From: Mycobacterium sp. 852002-51057_SCH5723018
GTDB taxonomy: Bacteria > Actinomycetota > Actinomycetes > Mycobacteriales > Mycobacteriaceae
Direction: 5' to 3'
DNA length: 64,000 nt
Assembly: GCF_001667035.1 (NCBI RefSeq)
Contig: NZ_LZIR01000059.1
Span: 62,001 to 126,000 of the forward strand
Shown here: positions 60,550 to 64,000 of the stretch, piece after piece
Layout of the letters: each line of letters begins with the position of its first letter
Numbering within the stretch: the first letter of the stretch is position 1
Position numbers and translations under genes: made by a program
The notes under the pieces: generated by a model
The model's input: only the letters and a program-made list of their open reading frames with translations
Databases searched by the model: none
What the model was told of the DNA's origin: nothing

Positions 60550-62802
60550 ATGCGCAAGCTGGTGGGGCGCGCCCTGCTCAGCATGGCGACAACGGTGGTG
60601 GCCGCCGCGTTGCTGGCCCCGGCAGTCTCGGCGTCTCCGATCGGCGACGCCGAGGCCGCGATGATGGCCGCGTGGGACAAGGCAGGCGGCGACACCTCAC
60701 CGCTCGGCGCCAGGAAGGGCGATGTCTACCCGGCCGGTGACGGGTTCGCCCTGGACTTTGACGGCGGCAAGATGTTTTACACCACCGAGACCGGCGCCAA
60801 GTTCCTCTACGGGCCGATCCTGGACAAATACGAGTCGCAGGGCGGTCCGGCCACCAGCGATCTGGGCTTCCCGAGTATCAACGAGGTGCCCGGCTTGGCG
60901 GGACCCGACAGCCGCGTCGCCACCTTCTCGGCCAGCGACAAGCCGGTGATTTTCTGGACGCCCGACCACGGCGCGTTCGTCGTGCGGGGCGCCCTCAACA
61001 CCGCGTGGGACAAGCTGGGCAGCTCGGGCGGCGTCCTGGGCGCTCCGGCGGCCGACGCAACCTACGACGGCGACCTCACGTCGCAGAAGTTCAGCGGCGG
61101 CGAGATCTCCTGGAACCGCAAGACCAAGGAGTTCACCACCAACCCCGCGGCCCTGGGCGACCAGCTGAAGGGCCTGCAGGTGGCGGTCGATCCGGCCGCG
61201 GCCATCAACATGGCATGGCGCGCTGCCGGCGGGGCGAGCGGCCCGCTGGGCGCCAGGCAGGGCGGAACGTATCCCATCGGCGGCGACGGCGTCGCCCAGA
61301 ACTTCACCGGCGGCAAGGTGTTCTTCACCCCGGCCACCGGCGCGAACGCGCTCGAAAGCGACGTCCTGGCCAAATACGAGTCCCTGGGCGGCCCCGTCGG
61401 CAGCGACCTCGGGTTCCCCATCGCCAACGAGTCCGACGGCGGCTTCGGACGATCCAGCCGGGTCGCCACGTTCTCCGCCGCCGACAAGCCGGTGATCTTC
61501 TGGACCCCCGACCACGGCGCGTTCGTCGTGCGCGGCGCCATGAAGGCCGCGTGGGACAAGCTCCGCGGTCCGGCCGGCAAGCTGGGCGCCCCGGTCGGCG
61601 ACCAGGCCGTGGACGGCGACGTGGTTTCCCAGCAGTTCACCGGCGGCAAGGTCTCCTGGAACCGGGCGAAGAACACTTTCGCCACCGACCCGTCGAACCT
61701 GGCGCCGTTGCTGTCCGGCCTTCAGGTGTCCGGACAGAACCAGCCGAGCACGGCCGCGATGCCCTCCCACGGCAAGAAGTTCACCTGGCACTGGTGGTGG
61801 CTGCTTGCCGCCGTCCCGGTGCTGGTGCTGATCGTGCTGTCGGCACTGGTGGCGATGGGATGGCGCCGGCGGCGCAGCGCCCGCCGGGGCACCGACGGCT
61901 ACCAGCCCGAGCACGACGTGGACGCCGGTTACGAACCCGCGGACGACGGGCATTGGGCCCGCGACGACGCCGAGGGGGCCACCGAGCACCTCCAGTTCGG
62001 CGACGCGCACCAGCTCGAAGACCAGCCGCCGACCGACGCCGGGCGGGTCAGCTGGGGCCGCGGGGCCGCGTTTGCCGCAGACCTGGCGGAGGATGCCCAA
62101 CCGGGGGACTACCGGGCCGAAGCGCCGCACGAATTGGACGAGGGCGCAAGCCATTTCGACGAGCGAGGCACCGAAGAGGAAGACCCCGACGCGGTGGACA
62201 CCGATTCCATCCCCGTCGTCTCGCAGGCCGCCCTGGCCGAGGCCGGCTATGCCGATGTGCCCGAGGAGGCCGACTACGCGGAGGCGGACTACCCGGAGGC
62301 CGTCTCCGAGGACGCCTTTGAGGACGCCGAGTATGCCGAGTATGCCGAGTATCGCGACGTCGTCGTCCCGCGCACCCCTCCCGATGCCGCCTACCGTGAC
62401 GCGGGCGTCCCGGTAGTGGCCGAACCGGAGGAGGCCTACCCGGACGTCGCCCACCCGGATGTCACGTACTCCGAGGCCGCCGCCCCGGAGGCGGAGGTGT
62501 CCGACGGCGAGCTCGCCGAAGCCGTCCCGGACGGCGAGCCCAGAACCGGCCGGCACGCGGCCGCCGACGCCGAAGCAGGGCCCGAAGCGGCCGGCGCGGG
62601 ACCCGGCCCCGCGGGGCGACCCACGATCCACCTGCCGCTGGACGACCCCTACCAGGCGCCCGACGGGTATCCGATCAAGGCCAGCGCCCGGTTCGGCCTG
62701 TATTACACCCCGGGCAGCGAGCTGTACCACGACACGCTCGCCGAAATCTGGCTGTCCAGCGAGGAAGTCGCGCAGGCGAACGGCTTCATCAAGGCCGACT
62801 GA
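60550..62802 (+). CDS. LGFP-repeat envelope protein with C-terminal sunset domain (Rv2721c-like)
   Basis: 750 residues. A signal peptide (MRKLVGRALLSMATTVVAAALLAPAVSA) is followed by six LGFP-type repeats to about 395, in two related blocks of 182 residues, for example SPLGARKGDVYPAGDGF and GPLGARQGGTYPIGGDG. LGFP repeats are linked to cell-wall anchoring. A membrane segment (WWWLLAAVPVLVLIVLSALVAM, about 413-437) leads to a long acidic tail and a C-terminal sunset domain (about 690-750: YPIKASARFGLYYTPGSELYHDTLAEIW...EEVAQANGF). The start at 60550 is chosen for AGAGAGG upstream. It may tie the wall to the cytoplasm. Confidence 0.88.
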   Translation: MRKLVGRALLSMATTVVAAALLAPAVSASPIGDAEAAMMAAWDKAGGDTSPLGARKGDVYPAGDGFALDFDGGKMFYTTETGAKFLYGPILDKYESQGGPATSDLGFPSINEVPGLAGPDSRVATFSASDKPVIFWTPDHGAFVVRGALNTAWDKLGSSGGVLGAPAADATYDGDLTSQKFSGGEISWNRKTKEFTTNPAALGDQLKGLQVAVDPAAAINMAWRAAGGASGPLGARQGGTYPIGGDGVAQNFTGGKVFFTPATGANALESDVLAKYESLGGPVGSDLGFPIANESDGGFGRSSRVATFSAADKPVIFWTPDHGAFVVRGAMKAAWDKLRGPAGKLGAPVGDQAVDGDVVSQQFTGGKVSWNRAKNTFATDPSNLAPLLSGLQVSGQNQPSTAAMPSHGKKFTWHWWWLLAAVPVLVLIVLSALVAMGWRRRRSARRGTDGYQPEHDVDAGYEPADDGHWARDDAEGATEHLQFGDAHQLEDQPPTDAGRVSWGRGAAFAADLAEDAQPGDYRAEAPHELDEGASHFDERGTEEEDPDAVDTDSIPVVSQAALAEAGYADVPEEADYAEADYPEAVSEDAFEDAEYAEYAEYRDVVVPRTPPDAAYRDAGVPVVAEPEEAYPDVAHPDVTYSEAAAPEAEVSDGELAEAVPDGEPRTGRHAAADAEAGPEAAGAGPGPAGRPTIHLPLDDPYQAPDGYPIKASARFGLYYTPGSELYHDTLAEIWLSSEEVAQANGFIKAD

Positions 62803-62810
62803 GCGCGGCG

Positions 62811-63515
62811 CTAGACCTTGCGGATCACCGTGACGACCTTGCCGAGCACGGTCGCGTCGTTGCCCGGTATCGGGTCGAACGCGGGGTTGTGCGGCATCAG
62901 CCACACCTGACCGCCGGCGCGCTTGAACGTCTTGACGGTGGCCTCTCCGTCGATCATGGCCGCGACGATGTCGCCGTTGTCGGCGACGTGCTGCTGCCGC
63001 ACGACGACCCAGTCGCCGTCACAGATCGCGGCCTCGACCATCGAGTCGCCCACCACCTTGAGCAGAAACAGCGTGCCCTCGCCGACCAGCTCGCGCGGCA
63101 GCGGGAAGACGTCCTCGACGGCCTCTTCGGCCAGGATCGGCCCGCCGGCCGCGATCCGCCCGAGGACGGGAACGTAGGTGGGCTCCGGCAGGGCGTCCGA
63201 CCCGGCGACCTCGGTGACCGGCGCCGCCGGCGCGCCTGCTTCGTCGGCGCCGCGGACGTCGACGGCCCGGGGGCGGTTCGGGTCGCGGCGCAGGTAGCCC
63301 TTGCGCTCCAGGGTGCGCAACTGGTGGGCCACCGAGGAGGTCGAGGTCAGTCCGACGGCGTCACCGATTTCCCGGATGCTCGGCGGGTAGCCGCGGCTGG
63401 TGACCGACGCGCGGATGACGCTCAAGATGGTGCGCTGCCGTTCGGTCAGCGATGAATCCGTGGAATGCAACCGGCCGGCCGGGCCGGCCGATGAGGTGTC
63501 GTTGCTGTCGCTCAT
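62811..63515 (-). CDS. lexA: LexA SOS repressor
   Basis: 234 residues from ATG 63515 (MSDSNDTSS). The winged helix [30 protein letters not shown] binds SOS boxes. Self-cleavage is between Ala123 and Gly124, with Ser158 (GDSMVEA) and Lys195 (EATVKTF) as catalytic residues. Activated RecA triggers cleavage. Autoregulated through an SOS box 32 bases upstream. Divergent from the Rv2719c-like gene. Confidence 0.98.
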   Translation of the reverse strand: MSDSNDTSSAGPAGRLHSTDSSLTERQRTILSVIRASVTSRGYPPSIREIGDAVGLTSTSSVAHQLRTLERKGYLRRDPNRPRAVDVRGADEAGAPAAPVTEVAGSDALPEPTYVPVLGRIAAGGPILAEEAVEDVFPLPRELVGEGTLFLLKVVGDSMVEAAICDGDWVVVRQQHVADNGDIVAAMIDGEATVKTFKRAGGQVWLMPHNPAFDPIPGNDATVLGKVVTVIRKV

Positions 63516-63546
63516 GCACCGAATGTAGCCGCACCGTGCCCGAGAA

Positions 63547-63562
63547 TCAAACATGTGTTCGA
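63547..63562. promoter_or_regulatory. SOS box of lexA
   Basis: TCAAACATGTGTTCGA fits TCGAAC-N4-GTTCGA with one mismatch. It is positioned for autorepression of lexA. Confidence 0.85.
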
Positions 63563-63744
63563 CTGGCGTGTCGCGGCGCCGCCGGGCCCGCCGGACGGGC
63601 CTAGAACTCATCCGAATAACAAGCGTGTAACTCTTCGGCGCATCGGGTACTTCAACCCCATGTCAGTTGTTGCACCGGCGAACTTGTCGGTGAGGTGCCC
63701 TAGCGTTTTGCTCGTGCGACACGCTTCGCTCAAATGTTCGGACT

Positions 63745-63782
63745 TCGAACACACGAGCGACTATGGTCGAACATGCGAGCGA
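63745..63782 (+). promoter_or_regulatory. Two SOS-box-like elements and -10 upstream of the Rv2719c-like gene
   Basis: TCGAACACACGAGCGA (63745-63760) and TCGAACATGCGAGCGA (63767-63782) each have a perfect left half and a poor right half (GAGCGA). They repeat at 22 bases, about two helix turns. TATGGT (63762-63767) lies between as a possible -10. Confidence 0.6.
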
Positions 63783-63807
63783 GAACTAGTTGACCGGAGG
63801 AACGCAG

Positions 63808-64000
63808 ATGACAATCATCCACACAGCCGCGCCGCGTACCGGCAGCGTTCGGCGCCCGGGCTCGTTCCCCAGCGGACCGGTGCAAGGTCTTCGTCCGGGC
63901 CGCGATGGCCTGGCCCGCTCCCGCAGGCCGGGCCCGTCCCGGCCTGCGGTCGCGCCGCCGCGCTACCACGGCACCGGCGTCGCGATGTCCGTCGCGCCGC
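63808..64000 (+). CDS. Rv2719c-like (ChiZ) protein, N-terminal part (runs off right edge)
   Basis: 64 codons visible from ATG 63808, with CCGGAGG 7 bases upstream. The start MTIIHTAAPRTGSVRRPG is followed by an Arg/Pro-rich cytoplasmic stretch (RSRRPGPSRPAVAPPRYHGTGV) like that of ChiZ, the SOS-induced cell-wall hydrolase and division inhibitor next to lexA in M. tuberculosis. The membrane segment and LysM domain expected in ChiZ are outside the window. Identification rests on position and this stretch. Confidence 0.78.
   Translation, partial: MTIIHTAAPRTGSVRRPGSFPSGPVQGLRPGRDGLARSRRPGPSRPAVAPPRYHGTGVAMSVAP

Noticed and set aside
60697..62904. Minus-strand open frame of 735 codons opposite the LGFP gene
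   Set aside because: Mirrors the repeats of the LGFP protein and shows no start site or motifs.

Overview
The window is high-GC DNA (roughly 70 % by eye) with frequent GTG starts, ATGA/TGATG stop-start overlaps and many characteristic mycobacterial genes: ald-aldR, ftsK-argA-pgsA3-clgR-psp, recA-recX-miaB, miaA-dapF-hflX-fadE20, and lexA next to an Rv2719c-like gene. The order is collinear, inverted, with the M. tuberculosis segment from about Rv2780 to Rv2719c. Several blocks are not in that species' map as I know it, and RecA has no intein. The best reading is a slow-growing non-tuberculous Mycobacterium, plausibly of the M. avium complex. Species is inference.

Layout. 1-1243: 5' part of ald and its divergent regulator aldR. 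1307-10473: a redox and lipid/xenobiotic accessory block with a SRPBCC protein, a Baeyer-Villiger-type monooxygenase, a ferritin-like metal-dependent hydrolase, an alpha/beta-hydrolase-SDR fusion, a [2Fe-2S] reductase, a GNAT, a TetR regulator divergent from a Rieske oxygenase, and an amino-acid-dehydrogenase-like protein. 10707-14413: a secreted lipoprotein, dapB, a small membrane protein, and a flavodoxin-like gene cut in two by about 1.42 kb that carries an intact paralog and a lipoprotein. 14371-24456: a hydrolase and a thioesterase, then an acyl-CoA-ligase / single-chain acyl-CoA carboxylase / SDR / paired acyl-CoA dehydrogenase cluster, interrupted by an antisense gene for a small Cys-Gly repeat exported protein. 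24411-26633: PAS protein and a glycosyltransferase. 26622-36726: dienelactone hydrolase, thyA-dfrA, a DivIVA-like coiled coil, an AlkX-like glycosylase, orphan hsdM-hsdS, thyX, dapA, rnj. 36823-38834: methyltransferase / mycofactocin-type SDR / ABM operon. 38992-47284: ftsK, argA, pgsA3, clgR-pspA-pspM, a DUF5313 membrane gene, ephG, a glycosyltransferase and a DUF3046 gene. 47288-48312: an FhuF-like iron-sulfur protein gene with a cobalamin riboswitch in its leader, back to back with the recA promoters. 48313-64000: recA-recX-miaB, a membrane gene, DUF349, an EamA permease, Rv2728c-like, miaA-dapF-hflX, fadE20, an LGFP/sunset-domain surface protein, lexA and the start of the divergent Rv2719c-like gene.

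Themes: DNA repair and the SOS response (recA, recX, lexA, Rv2719c-like, AlkX-like), thymidylate and folate supply (thyA, dfrA, thyX), lysine/DAP synthesis (dapB, dapA, dapF), tRNA A37 modification (miaA, miaB), envelope stress (clgR-psp) and lipid catabolism. The most notable item is the cobalamin riboswitch (48011-48129, minus strand) in front of an FhuF-like protein that is not a recognised B12 gene.
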